This document shows positions 1-8,420 of a stretch of 64,000 nt of DNA, one piece after another. The stretch is from Arthrobacter sp. 24S4-2 (GTDB lineage Bacteria; Actinomycetota; Actinomycetes; Actinomycetales; Micrococcaceae). The notes under the pieces are model-generated. The model was not told where the DNA came from and ran no database searches. It worked only from the letters and a program-made list of their open reading frames with translations. The stretch covers positions 1,178,001-1,242,000 of the forward strand of contig NZ_CP040018.1 in the NCBI RefSeq assembly GCF_005280255.1, read 5' to 3'. The stretch's first letter is position 1. Each line of letters opens with the position of its first letter. The position numbers and the translations under genes are program-made.

Positions 1-488
1 TCCCTTGTACCGCTTGGCATCGATCACCCAGATCCCACCGGGAGTGATGGCGATGTGGTCGATGTTGGCCTTCGAGCCGGGGATGCGTCGGTCGTGGAGG
101 ACAGCCAGGCCATCGGCGGCCAGGGCATTAAGCCGAGCGCCGAGGCGTTCCTCACCGATCGCGCCTCGATCCCAGGACTTGGTGTGCGACCGCTCGTCAG
201 AAAGGGCGACTGCCAGGCCACCGAAGCGACCCCACTTATCGCGGAGCTTTTCCTCGTCCTTCGCCTTGCGGCGCTCATATTCGCGCCGGGCAGACGACCC
301 GGCTACTCCGGACTCAGTGGACAACGACTCATCACAAGGTGGTTCCAAGTCGGGGACATAGTTTCCGTGGCCTCGGTGGCACACACCAAGCAGCGGATGG
401 TCTTCGTCTCGCTCTCATAGATCGCTTCTGTCCCGGCCGGAAGAGAGGCACCGCACAGCCGACAGGCTCGGGCGTACCGGAGCCTCAT
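1..488 (-). CDS. NERD-domain (nuclease-related) protein, 3' end outside window, frameshifted
   Basis: The reverse strand from 488 begins MRLRYARACRLCGASLPAG and carries a short Cys-rich module with two CxxC pairs (CRLC and CLVC), like a zinc ribbon. Near position 350-390 the reading frame changes. The new frame reads ARREYERRKAKDEEKLRDKW and then NIDHIAITPGGIWVIDAKRY, the core of the NERD domain (PD-(D/E)XK-like nuclease fold). The two frames differ by exactly one missing base, so this is one gene with a single-base deletion or a sequencing error. The C-terminus runs off the left window edge. The cellular role of NERD proteins is uncertain; DNA processing is the usual guess. The family is recognised from motifs only. 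Confidence 0.7.
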
Positions 489-1114
489 CTGCTTCACGAG
501 GAGGCACCTTGGATCACCGGCACGGACCCAGTCTGCTTGTAGATCACGGCGGTTAGTCCGCGGATACCCTTTGCCATGGCCCAATCTTCGCCCACGGCAG
601 GAACTTTTTCGGGTGAGCCGCGCGTAGCGGCACCCAAAGACCTCGCGAACTGTCTCAGTAGAGGATGGCACACTGGGACACCTTGAGCGCGAGATGAAAC
701 TCATTCGAGCGCTTGAATCCGACTGCGACTGTGAGCGTGGTGATTCTGCCGGCAGAGATGACATGGCCTTTCCCGGTGCTGCAGTTGACCACCACACCGC
801 ATGCCGGAATCCGCCGAGCCCCCTTCCTTCTTGGCTGGGTGACGTAGCATTCTGAGACAACGACAGCCAGCCAGGTGTTTAGCAAGAAATTCAATGCCCT
901 TGCAGCGCATCTGACTATGACCAAGGCAGAGTGGGGGAAATGAACGGACGTGTATTCGGAACTGCCCTGATGGGGACGCTATCAGCACCGGCGAGCCGGA
1001 GTTGACGATGACGACGGTGCAAGTGCGAGCGACTCCTCGTATCCTTCGGATTCGACCTTCGCTTTGGTGCCGACCACGACGACGGCGACGTCTGCCTGGC
1101 GGGGGAAACCCGCG
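489..1114. other. 626-bp interval without a convincing gene
   Basis: Several short overlapping reverse-strand frames exist (for example 655-924, with one hydrophobic stretch and a C-terminal part that looks protein-like). None has a convincing ribosome binding site or a family I recognise. It may hold a decayed gene between the NERD gene and the ChW-repeat gene. No terminator or RNA gene was recognised. Confidence 0.4.
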
Positions 1115-2398
1115 CTAGCCGCCGGTTCTGGGTGCGAGGAGGATCTGCACGGCCTCGATCCGTTTGCCCATACCCGACGTGCCCGCCGTTCCGCCGTCGG
1201 CGACCCATGACTGCCAGCCCAAATCTTGCACGTGGGCGCGGTAGTGGATCCTGTAATGGTTCGCCATCTCACCGGTCAGCCTGATTTCAAACGCTTCCAA
1301 ACGTAGCCCTTGCCCGACTGTGCCGATGGGATTGGCCGAGGATGTCCACGGCTGCCAGCCGATCGACTGCACATGCCCCCGCCACTCGATGTCCCCGGTA
1401 TAAGCCGTGCTGGACACGTTGAGGCGCAACGCCTCGACCCGAAGGGCCCGACCCGTGGTCCCGGCGACGGTCCCATCCGAAACGTTCGCCATCCAGCCGA
1501 GGTTCTGAACGTGGGCGGCGTACACGGCAGTGAATGCCGGTGCGACCTTCGGAACCAACTCGATCGTAACGGCCTCCACCCGCCGACCTTGCCCGACGGT
1601 GCCGGCCGTGGCTCCGTCGATCCCGTACGGCTGCCAGCCGACGTTCTCCACGTGGGCTCGATACCTGATGCTGTACTGCGAGGCCAGATCCCCCGTCAAC
1701 CGCAGCTGGAACGCCTCCAGGCGCAGACCGCGCCCGGTCGTTCCGATCGGGGACGCCGACGTCGTCCATGGCTGCCAGCCGATGTTCTGCACATGCCCCC
1801 TCCACAGAATGTCGCCCGACAGGCGGTCTCCTGCCACCGACAGACGCAACGCCTCCATCGGCAGTGACCGGCCGGTCGTTCCTGCGGTGGCGCCGTCCGA
1901 GACGCTCGACTGCCAGCCGATGGTCGCGACGTGGGCCTGGTAGACCCCGATGCACGTCATGTCGTAGTCGTAGGTGCCGTCGGTCCATTGCGCGATGTGG
2001 ACGGTGCCGCCGGAGAAGCTGCGATTCACACAGAGGTCGGATGCTTCACTGGCGAAGTCGAGACGCCCTGCCGGTGACCAGACGGGCACGTCGGGAAGCT
2101 GCCACGATCCGGTGATGGCCTCCCAACCGCTCAAATAGGAGTAGATCCCGTGCGGGTACCCGGCGTCCGCGAGTGCGGCCAGGAGCCCGGAGATGACGTA
2201 CCGGTTCTCCTGCCGCTGGGCTGCTGTCAAGCTGGGCCAGGGCTGTTGCGGGCGGGGCTCGACGTCGACCCAGATTCTCTCCGGTCGCCATCCCACCTCA
2301 TCGAGAGACGCGAGAGCCGCGCGGCCCTCGGCGTAGCCGACGTTGCGCAGCCGGTCCGGCCTGGTGCTCGCGGGCCAGGGCCGTCGTCGCCGTAGGTG
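1115..2398 (-). pseudogene. 3' part of secreted GH25-like (DUF1906-type) protein with ChW repeats, interrupted by IS21
   Basis: This is the C-terminal part of a secreted protein whose 5' part lies at 5126-5460. It starts with the glycoside-hydrolase-like domain (RLRNVGYAEGRAAL, RIWVDVEPR, YPHGIYSYLSGWEAITGSW). Six copies of a 45-50 residue ChW-type repeat follow, each with a GHVQNIGWQPW-like core and a GT.G..LRLEA half. Such repeats are associated with cell-wall or extracellular binding. Removing the IS and one copy of the 6-bp target duplication brings the halves together but not in frame. One further base is missing just downstream, where the sequence GGCCCTGG should read G-P-W. The gene is therefore doubly broken as sequenced; the second lesion may be an error. 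Confidence 0.8.
2393..2398. repeat. 6-bp target site duplication, left copy (IS21 element)
   Basis: TAGGTG directly precedes the left IS end and is repeated at 5126-5131 directly after the right end. The length fits the 4-8 bp known for IS21-family transposition. Confidence 0.85.
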
Positions 2399-2423
2399 TG
2401 TCAACTGCAACTTTAAACTGACC
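2399..2423 (+). repeat. IS21 left terminal inverted repeat
   Basis: It reads TGTCAACTGCAACTTTAAAC followed by TGACC, and is the inverted partner of 5101-5125 with two mismatches near the tip. Confidence 0.88.
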
Positions 2424-2544
2424 GCTGGCTGCAGTTTGCGTTGACCGGTGGCTGCAATGGACTGACCGGTGGCGGCAAGTACTTTTGAACACTGGTCAGG
2501 CGCCTGGGGCATGCTGGGGTTGGGGCGCCTGACCACGTTGCGGG

Positions 2545-3330
2545 TTAGTTCATCGGGCGGGTTCCTTTCCCGTTTTGGGCTTGCATGAGCCGGACGGACT
2601 CGCCGCTGGTTTGGCATAGGTGCGCGTGGTGCATAAGCCGGTCCACGGTCGCGGTGGCGATGGTTTTGGGCATCAGCTCATCAAAGCCGCTGGGGTGGAT
2701 ATTCGAGCTGATCGCCAGGGATCGCTTCTCGTAGGAGGCCTCCACGACGCGGTAGAAGCCCTCGGCGGCATCGCCGGAAACCGGCAGGAGTCCGATGTCA
2801 TCGATGCAAATCAAATCCACGCTGGTAACGCGGGTGATGGCTTTGTTCACGCTGTCATCGATGCGGTGCCGGCGCACGAGGGCGCCGAGGTCCTCCAGGC
2901 TCAGCCACGACACGGACATGCCTTCGTCGATGGCCTGCTGGCCCAGGGATTCCAGCAGCAGGGTCTTCCCGGTCCCGGAGGGCCCGCACGCGATCAGGTT
3001 CTCCCGCCGCCGCACCCACTCCAGGGTCCGCAGGAACGAGGTCGTCGCCGCAGGGAGGGTGGAGAGGGACTCGTCCCAGACATCGAAGGTTTTCCCGGTG
3101 GGAAACCCCGCGCGTTTACGCCGGGTGGTTAGCATCGACCGGTTCCTGCCGGTCGCCTCGGCCTCGAGCAGGACGCGAATGACTTCTGTGGGGTCCCAGC
3201 GCTGGGCCTTCGCGGTCGCCAACACCTCGGCGACCACGGCGCGGGCGTGCGGCATGCGGGTGGTGCGCATCAAGGCGATGATGTGCTCCACATCCGCCAG
3301 CGGGCTGGCGGCAAGGGTTGTCGCGCTCAT
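2545..3330 (-). CDS. istB: IS21 helper ATPase IstB
   Basis: 261 aa AAA+ ATPase that assists IstA in target selection and strand transfer. A Walker A motif GPSGTGKT lies near residue 120, followed by Walker B LICIDDIGLLP and the family sequence AISSNIHPSGFDELMP with TATVDRLMHHAH near the C-terminus. These are hallmarks of the DnaC/IstB group. Its ATG overlaps the istA stop by 4 bp (3327-3330), so the two are translationally coupled. The gene is intact and of normal length (about 250-265 aa). Confidence 0.95.
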   Translation of the reverse strand: MSATTLAASPLADVEHIIALMRTTRMPHARAVVAEVLATAKAQRWDPTEVIRVLLEAEATGRNRSMLTTRRKRAGFPTGKTFDVWDESLSTLPAATTSFLRTLEWVRRRENLIACGPSGTGKTLLLESLGQQAIDEGMSVSWLSLEDLGALVRRHRIDDSVNKAITRVTSVDLICIDDIGLLPVSGDAAEGFYRVVEASYEKRSLAISSNIHPSGFDELMPKTIATATVDRLMHHAHLCQTSGESVRLMQAQNGKGTRPMN

Positions 3331-4904
3331 TCGGTGGCTCCTTCAAGATCAATATCGTCGCTGGTATTTGTGCTGGCGGTGCCGAAGTTGGCCCATGCGC
3401 TGGTGCCCTGACTCAGCCACTGGCCTTGATCGGTGACGGTGTGCCGGGTAGTGCTGATGGTGCTTGGCGGCTGGCCGGTGGCGGTGTTGGTGATGATGGA
3501 GACCAGGTCCTCGTGGCTGAAGCGGTGGTGCACGGCGGCCGCGCCGAGGCCCTGGTCAACCACGTCATTGCCCATGACCTTGGCCAGGGTGGCGGCGCGT
3601 TCCATCTTGTGGCGGATCTTGTTCGTCCCGGCCGCGGCGGCTTCCTTGAGCCAGAGCGCTGCCCCGGCGCCCAAGGCCAGGAACTCCTCCTCGGCCTTGT
3701 TCGTGGGGCGAATAACCCGTTCCAGGGCCCCGCCGGAAGCAGGAGGGAAATGGGAATCAATGATCGCCGGCACGCCGGGGCGGGTAAGTTCGTGCCGGGC
3801 GACTTCCACCGGCCCCTGCTCGCCGACATGGACAATGATGACCTCGGCGTCGGTGCCGCGCACCCAGAGCCTCTGCCCCATCAGCGTGTGCGGGACGGAG
3901 TAGCGGGAGTGCTCGTAGGTGACCATGGGCGTGTTCGGCGGGACCTGCCGGACCTGCCCGAAACTGGCCGTCACCGGCACTGCCGGGACCGGGTGCAGCT
4001 TGGGCTGTTCGATCAGTCTCAGCATGTCCCTGGGGATCTCCAGGGTGGCACGGTGCACCTTGGAATTCACATCCTCCATAAACGCCTCGCACGCCGCTTC
4101 CAGCTCGGCGAAGGAGGCGTAGTCCGAGCGCAGGTTCGTGTCTTTGGGGACGATGTCGGCTTTGGCGATCTTGACCGCGTTCTCCACCCCGCCCTTCGAG
4201 GCCGGGTCCGCCGGCATGCAGGTGTGCACGGCGGTGGAGTAGTGCCGGGCGAACGCGACGATCTGCGGGTTACGGACCGGCACCCCGGCGACGTGCTCGA
4301 TCGTGACGGTTTTCTCATTGTCGGTCAAAACGTACGTTGGGACGCCCCCGATGAGCCTGAAAGAGCGGTCCAGGGCGGCGAACACGCTCGGCATCGTCTT
4401 ATCCCGCAAGGGAATCACGATACGGAAGCGTGAATACGCCAGCCAGGCCACGAACAACACCGTTTTGGCGCCGTCAACGACGGGCCCGTCTCCGTAGTCC
4501 CATTGGAGCCACAAACCTGGCTCCACAGTCCAGGGGCGGTGAACACGCGTGTTTTGGGCCCGATATTTCGACTTCAGCCCGGCCAGCACGTACCGGGTCG
4601 TGCGGATCGATCCGGGATAGCCCAGATCAACGAGTTTTCCGTGCACAACGTCCCCGCGGATCTTCCCGCGGGACTGCTCGACCAGCGACTTCATCTGCGG
4701 CAGGAACGGGTCGGTGATCCGGCCCCGCTGGCGGGCGACCGGCGCCTGGACGCCTTCCTGCCGGGCCTTCACATACGAACGGACAGTGTTGTGCGAAACG
4801 CCGCAGATCTTCGCGGCATCCCGGTACGACCGGGTCAAATCATAAGCAGCTAAAATTTCCATGAACTCTCCTGGAGACTTCACATCAAGCCCCTTCCTTC
4901 CCAC
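3327..4904 (-). CDS. istA: IS21 transposase IstA
   Basis: 525 aa DDE transposase. The N-terminal helix-turn-helix YRDAAKICGVSHNTVRSYVK binds the element ends. The RNase H-like catalytic core follows: QWDYGDGP (first Asp), VLTDNEKTVT (second Asp) and KGGVENAVKIAK (Glu). A C-terminal domain has YSVPHTLMGQRLWVRGTD. Length and layout match full IstA proteins. It lies upstream of istB on the reverse strand and overlaps it by 4 bp. No lesions are seen. Confidence 0.95.
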   Translation of the reverse strand: MGRKGLDVKSPGEFMEILAAYDLTRSYRDAAKICGVSHNTVRSYVKARQEGVQAPVARQRGRITDPFLPQMKSLVEQSRGKIRGDVVHGKLVDLGYPGSIRTTRYVLAGLKSKYRAQNTRVHRPWTVEPGLWLQWDYGDGPVVDGAKTVLFVAWLAYSRFRIVIPLRDKTMPSVFAALDRSFRLIGGVPTYVLTDNEKTVTIEHVAGVPVRNPQIVAFARHYSTAVHTCMPADPASKGGVENAVKIAKADIVPKDTNLRSDYASFAELEAACEAFMEDVNSKVHRATLEIPRDMLRLIEQPKLHPVPAVPVTASFGQVRQVPPNTPMVTYEHSRYSVPHTLMGQRLWVRGTDAEVIIVHVGEQGPVEVARHELTRPGVPAIIDSHFPPASGGALERVIRPTNKAEEEFLALGAGAALWLKEAAAAGTNKIRHKMERAATLAKVMGNDVVDQGLGAAAVHHRFSHEDLVSIITNTATGQPPSTISTTRHTVTDQGQWLSQGTSAWANFGTASTNTSDDIDLEGATE

Positions 4905-5100
4905 GATGGGTGAAACAAAAAACGATTGGCATCGCTATTTCACCGCGGAAGGAAGGGGCTCTCCCCGTAATGACACGGGGGGATGGACAAGGGAATCCCA
5001 GCAAGCCCCGGCCACACGCACGGCCAAGAACTGGTCAAAAGTACTTGCAGCCACTGGTCAAAACCACTGCCGCGAACGGTCAATCCAAATTGCCGTCTCT

Positions 5101-5125
5101 GGTCAGTTTAAAGTTGCAGCTAACA
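5101..5125 (-). repeat. IS21 right terminal inverted repeat
   Basis: On the reverse strand it reads TGTTAGCTGCAACTTTAAAC followed by TGACC, pairing with 2399-2423. Confidence 0.88.
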
Positions 5126-5131
5126 TAGGTG
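5126..5131. repeat. 6-bp target site duplication, right copy (IS21 element)
   Basis: TAGGTG, identical to 2393-2398 on the other side of the element. Confidence 0.85.
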
Positions 5132-5460
5132 TCGTATTGCGCGGTGGTGGGATAGGTAGCCATGGCGTAGGCCTGAGCCCGGACGCCTCGGTCGAGCACC
5201 CACTGGAACTGCCCGTCCAGGCAGGGGTTCTCGGTGAACGCGAGTCCGTTCGTCAGCCCCACGACCACGAACTCCGTGTCTTCCGGCGGCATCGGAAGAC
5301 CGCCCGGACACTGTGGCCACGAAACGTCATGTCCGTAGTCGACTGCTCGGGCGGGTGCAGCGAACAGCACGCCGAGTGCGATCACAAGTAAAACCGCCAG
5401 GAGCCGGGGCGTGGATGCCCGGGAGCGGCGGCCAGGTCGAAGAGCACCAAGGCCGGCCAT
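5126..5460 (-). pseudogene. 5' part of the secreted GH25-like/ChW protein, interrupted by IS21
   Basis: It encodes the N-terminus of the protein whose rest is at 1115-2398. The ATG at 5460 starts a basic n-region (RPGRRSRAS), followed by a hydrophobic stretch LLAVLLVIALGVLFAAP and an Ala-x-Ala cleavage site before VDYGHDVSWPQC, so it is a secreted protein. The first strand of the glycoside-hydrolase-like barrel follows (EFVVVGLTNGLAFTENPCL, MATYPTTAQYDTY). The reading frame then runs into the IS end. Family members act outside the cell, probably on or attached to the wall. Confidence 0.82.
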
Positions 5461-5481
5461 GATGGCCCCCCTATTCGAAGG

Positions 5482-5775
5482 ATGACCAAATCATCCCACT
5501 CGGCCGCCTTCGCCGCTAGGGGAAACGCCCCTGTGCACGCCCCTGCCGACGTGATCAAACGGCTGGCAGGGAGTGGCCCCAGTACCTGCGCGACCGGCGG
5601 ATCAGCGTTCCGAGCCCATGGCATCCGTTTCAGGAGTGTCGCTCGAGGCGAGTGCACAGTCTTGGACGTCGAACCGCTGCTTCGAAACGGTGCGACGCTC
5701 GAACTTGATAGTCGCCGACCGGTTTCAGAACTGGCGGATGAGGTTGAACGCCTCATGACTTCCAACCTGAGGTAA
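5482..5775 (+). CDS. short uncharacterised ORF
   Basis: 97 codons on the forward strand ending RPVSELADEVERLMTSNLR. The C-terminal half (VLDVEPLLRNGATLELDSRR...) looks like a real protein tail, but the N-terminal half is low-complexity and no family is recognised. A hairpin just downstream (5777-5802, GCCCGCAA paired with TTGCGGGC) could be a terminator for it. It may be the 3' remnant of a larger gene. The overlapping reverse-strand frame (5382-5765) looks less protein-like. Weakly supported. Confidence 0.25.
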   Translation: MTKSSHSAAFAARGNAPVHAPADVIKRLAGSGPSTCATGGSAFRAHGIRFRSVARGECTVLDVEPLLRNGATLELDSRRPVSELADEVERLMTSNLR

Positions 5776-5845
5776 CGCCCGCAAGCGCATCGTTTTGCGG
5801 GCAGCAGTGTTCATGCTGGGTGTAGCGCGGATGCGGTTGTTTCGG

Positions 5846-6529
5846 CTACGGGATCGTCTCCACGGACAGGGCCCTTAGCCAGCCATCTGTGGTCTCACCG
5901 TTGATCGTAGCCTCACCCATTTCTACAGTCATCTGGACCTTTGTACCGTCCTGCCACCCGGCCGCAGCTGACTTGTCAACGAACACGGACAGGTCTTGGG
6001 CTCCCCCCTTGGGCCTTTAGCATGACAGTGAACTCCCCGGTGGCCCCGGTCATCCATAGTTCGGACATGAACAGTTCGCCAGTCAATTGAAACTGGTCCC
6101 CAGCCTTGATTCCACCCAATTGGGCGGAGCTGAGCTTGTCTAGCAACTCATCGACGGTGATAGCTGTGACGGCAGGGTTGGCAGGCGCGGGCTCGACTGA
6201 TGGCGTGCTTGCTCCAGTTGGCGCAGTTTGGGACGGAGGTTGCGACGGAAGGGTTGCCGCGTCGTTGCTCGAACTATCCCCGCCCCCGAGCGCGCTCATC
6301 ATGGCAGCGCCATAATCACGAGCGCAATCAGGCCGCCGCCGATCCCGATCAGTTTCCACGGGATCTCTGGTTTCGGGCGTCGGAAGGTCAGCTCCGTCCG
6401 CAACGTCCCTTGAGTCTGGAAAACAAACTCCCAGCCCTCATTCTCTAACTTGGCTCTCGTCCTGGCCTCCATGCCACGAACCGTCTTCACGGACCTCGTC
6501 TCGTACTTCACACCCGTTGCTGTCGTCAT
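5846..6529 (-). CDS. single-pass membrane protein with C-terminal OB-like domain, two frameshifts
   Basis: Three reading-frame segments join into one 227-residue protein. Segment 1, from the ATG at 6529, is a cytoplasmic part (KTVRGMEARTRAKLENEGWE) leading to a membrane helix WKLIGIGGGLIALVIM. Segment 2 is a Ser/Pro/Thr-rich linker and then TVDELLDKLSSAQLGGIKAG. Segment 3 finishes QDLSVFVDKSAAAGWQDG and ends near WLRALSVETIP at 5846. A one-base deletion near 6300 and a one-base insertion in a run of six G near 6010 explain the breaks and restore a length divisible by three. The C-terminal domain resembles the tRNA_anti-like/OB fold of other actinobacterial envelope proteins. Function is unknown. 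Confidence 0.65.
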
Positions 6530-6687
6530 ACTGTTCCCCCTCGGCGCCGGATATCAAACACTCACTCTTCGAGAGCTTAGAGTGGCGCGACGGTGTCCAA
6601 GTCGGCCCCAAAGCGACACACTTCGCAGCGTTGTGCGTGCAGAACCCATACGCGCTTTACAACCGGATTGCGGGCGACAGTAGCGGC

Positions 6688-7437
6688 CTAGGCTCCGCCG
6701 TTGGCGAGCCCCATAAACATCGTCCGGTGCAGCACGTCCACGTGCTTTCGCGAGACCTCCACGGCTTCACTGACATCGCCCGCACGTAGCGCTGCCACCA
6801 GCGCCACGTGGTCGCAGTTCGATTTGTGCAGCAGTTCGATGGGGTAGGGGATGAAGTAGGCGTAGAGCTCCGTCAGTGTCTCGTGGTACGCCTCGACGGC
6901 GGTGCCCAGCCCTGACGCGGTACCCACCAGCTGGTGGAACTGCTCGTCCGCCTGGTGGTAGTCGGACCAGTCCGCGGACTCTGCCATCTCGCGGGTCAGC
7001 CGGTCGAGCTCATCAAGCTGTTCAGCCGTGGCGTTGAGCGTCGCGTAGTGCGTCACGGCGCATTCAAACAGCAGCCTGCGGTCCACCAGCCGGTTCACGG
7101 CCTGGGATTCGGCCGGCGACGCCGAGAGTTCGGCCAGCACGCTCTGCGGAGGCTCATCCGCCACAAACGTTCCGCCGGCCCGGCCCCGGCGGCGGACCAC
7201 CACGCCCTGCTCCGCCAGGCTCGCCAGCGCGCGGCGCGCCGTGATCGGGCTGACCGACAGGCCCAGGGCCACGTCCTCCTGGTCGGGCAGTCGCTCGCCG
7301 GGTTTCAGCAGCCCCAGCGAAATCGCCATGCCGATCCGCAGCCGCACGGCATCAATGGCGCTGCGGCGATCGATGCCGGCCAGCCTGCCGGCGCCGATGG
7401 GCGAAGTGTCGGCGGTGTCCTCCAACTGACGGGTCAT
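6688..7437 (-). CDS. GntR-family transcriptional regulator (FCD subfamily)
   Basis: 249 aa. The N-terminal winged helix-turn-helix spans about residues 25-95 (IGMAISLGLLKPGERLPDQE, LGLSVSPITARRALASLAEQ, GRAGGTFV). The C-terminal all-helical FCD ligand-binding domain has the metal/ligand pattern D..H in YHQADEQFHQLVG and a late HVALVAALRAGD. It is divergent from the nitrilase - permease - nitrilase unit at 7532 and probably represses it, releasing DNA on binding a carboxylated substrate. The shared 94-bp intergenic region contains a good dyad (7477-7495). No defects are seen. Confidence 0.92.
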   Translation of the reverse strand: MTRQLEDTADTSPIGAGRLAGIDRRSAIDAVRLRIGMAISLGLLKPGERLPDQEDVALGLSVSPITARRALASLAEQGVVVRRRGRAGGTFVADEPPQSVLAELSASPAESQAVNRLVDRRLLFECAVTHYATLNATAEQLDELDRLTREMAESADWSDYHQADEQFHQLVGTASGLGTAVEAYHETLTELYAYFIPYPIELLHKSNCDHVALVAALRAGDVSEAVEVSRKHVDVLHRTMFMGLANGGA

Positions 7438-7476
7438 ATCCGCTACTTTACGGCCCCAACCTCACTCTTCCCATAA

Positions 7477-7495
7477 TTGGATCATTCTGATCTAA
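7477..7495. promoter_or_regulatory. probable operator of the divergent GntR regulator
   Basis: TTGGATCATTCTGATCTAA is a 19-bp dyad with half sites TTgGATCA and TTaGATCA. It lies between gntR and the nitrilase gene and overlaps an AT-rich TAATATAG that could be the -10 box of the rightward promoter. TGATC-type half sites are common for FCD GntR proteins. The operator assignment is inferred from position and symmetry. Confidence 0.5.
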
Positions 7496-7531
7496 TATAG
7501 TGCAGATCACATCCCCAACGTGGAGAACGCC

Positions 7532-8410
7532 ATGCAACGCATCCTTCCCCTCATCGCAGCCCAGGCCAGGCCGCGGCTCATCGGCGAACCCGTCTCGGCG
7601 TTCGCGGACGAGGTCAAAACTGCCCTCGAAGCACAGCCACACAGCAAGCTGGTCGTCTTCCCCGAGCTGCACCTCTTCGGGGATTCCAACCCGGACCAGC
7701 AGCGCACCGAAATGCTCCAGGCTTCGGCCGAACCGCTGGACGGCCCCCGCGTCAAAGAACTGAAACAGCTCACAGCGGACCTCAAAATCTGGCTGGTCCC
7801 GGGCAGCGTGTGCGAACGCGGCCCGGAAGGGCAGCTGTTCAACACCCAGCTGGTCCTGTCCCCGGAGGGAGAGCTCGCCGGCTGTTACCGGAAGATCTTC
7901 CCCTGGCGGCCCTTCGAGCCCTACGATCCCGGCGACCGGTTCACCACCGTTGACCTGCCGGGCATCGGCAGGGTGGGCCTGAACATCTGCTACGACGCCT
8001 GGTTCCCCGAGGTGTCACGCCAGCTCGCGTGGATGGGTGCAGAAGTCATCCTCAACGTCGTCAAAACCACGACGCCGGACCGGCGCCAGGAGCTGGTCCT
8101 CGCCAAGGCGAACGCCATCGTGAACCAGGTCTTCGTGGTCAGCGTCAACTGCGCCGGCCCCACGGGTATGGGCCTGAGCCTCATCGTCGACCCGGAAGGC
8201 AACACGGTGGCGGAAGCGCCCGACGATGGCCCCGCCCTCCTCACAGCGGAGCTGGACCTTTCCGCCGTCGAGCACGTCCGCAGGCACGGCACCGAAAACC
8301 TCAACCGTCCCTGGTCCCAGTTCCGTCCCGGCGAAGGCGCCATCGAACTGCCCGTTTACCAGGGCCGGATCAATCCGGCGACCTGGACCCCCCAGTCCTT
8401 CACGTCCTAA
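7532..8410 (+). CDS. carbon-nitrogen hydrolase (nitrilase superfamily)
   Basis: 292 aa cytoplasmic amidase/nitrilase-fold enzyme. The catalytic triad is visible: Glu in VVFPELHLFG, Lys in GCYRKIFPWRPFEPYDPG and Cys in NICYDAWFPEVSRQLAW. The ATG at 7532 was chosen over the GTG at 7520 because GGAG lies just upstream of it. It is followed by an APC permease (10-bp gap) and a second nitrilase. This suggests uptake and hydrolysis of an amide, nitrile or carbamoyl compound under control of the divergent GntR regulator. The exact substrate cannot be read from the sequence. Confidence 0.92.
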   Translation: MQRILPLIAAQARPRLIGEPVSAFADEVKTALEAQPHSKLVVFPELHLFGDSNPDQQRTEMLQASAEPLDGPRVKELKQLTADLKIWLVPGSVCERGPEGQLFNTQLVLSPEGELAGCYRKIFPWRPFEPYDPGDRFTTVDLPGIGRVGLNICYDAWFPEVSRQLAWMGAEVILNVVKTTTPDRRQELVLAKANAIVNQVFVVSVNCAGPTGMGLSLIVDPEGNTVAEAPDDGPALLTAELDLSAVEHVRRHGTENLNRPWSQFRPGEGAIELPVYQGRINPATWTPQSFTS

Positions 8411-8420
8411 GGAACCCCAC

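Larger units (their letters stand above)
2399..5125 (-). mobile_element. IS21-family insertion sequence (2,727 bp)
   Basis: This is a complete element with istA and istB in the usual 4-bp overlapping arrangement. The 25-bp terminal repeats (2399-2423 and 5101-5125) match at 23 of 25 positions and start with TG. Just inside each end are three spaced copies of a TGACC-x(n)-GGCTGCAA-like motif (about 2418-2490 and 5032-5110), typical of the multiple transposase-binding sites of IS21 ends. It sits in the same strand sense as the gene it interrupts. Both genes are full length, so the copy may be active and the insertion recent. Confidence 0.93.

Noticed and set aside
3318..4433. Long forward frame (371 codons) opposite istA
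   Set aside because: It is a high-GC shadow of the intact istA; Gly/Val/Asp-rich composition and no family.
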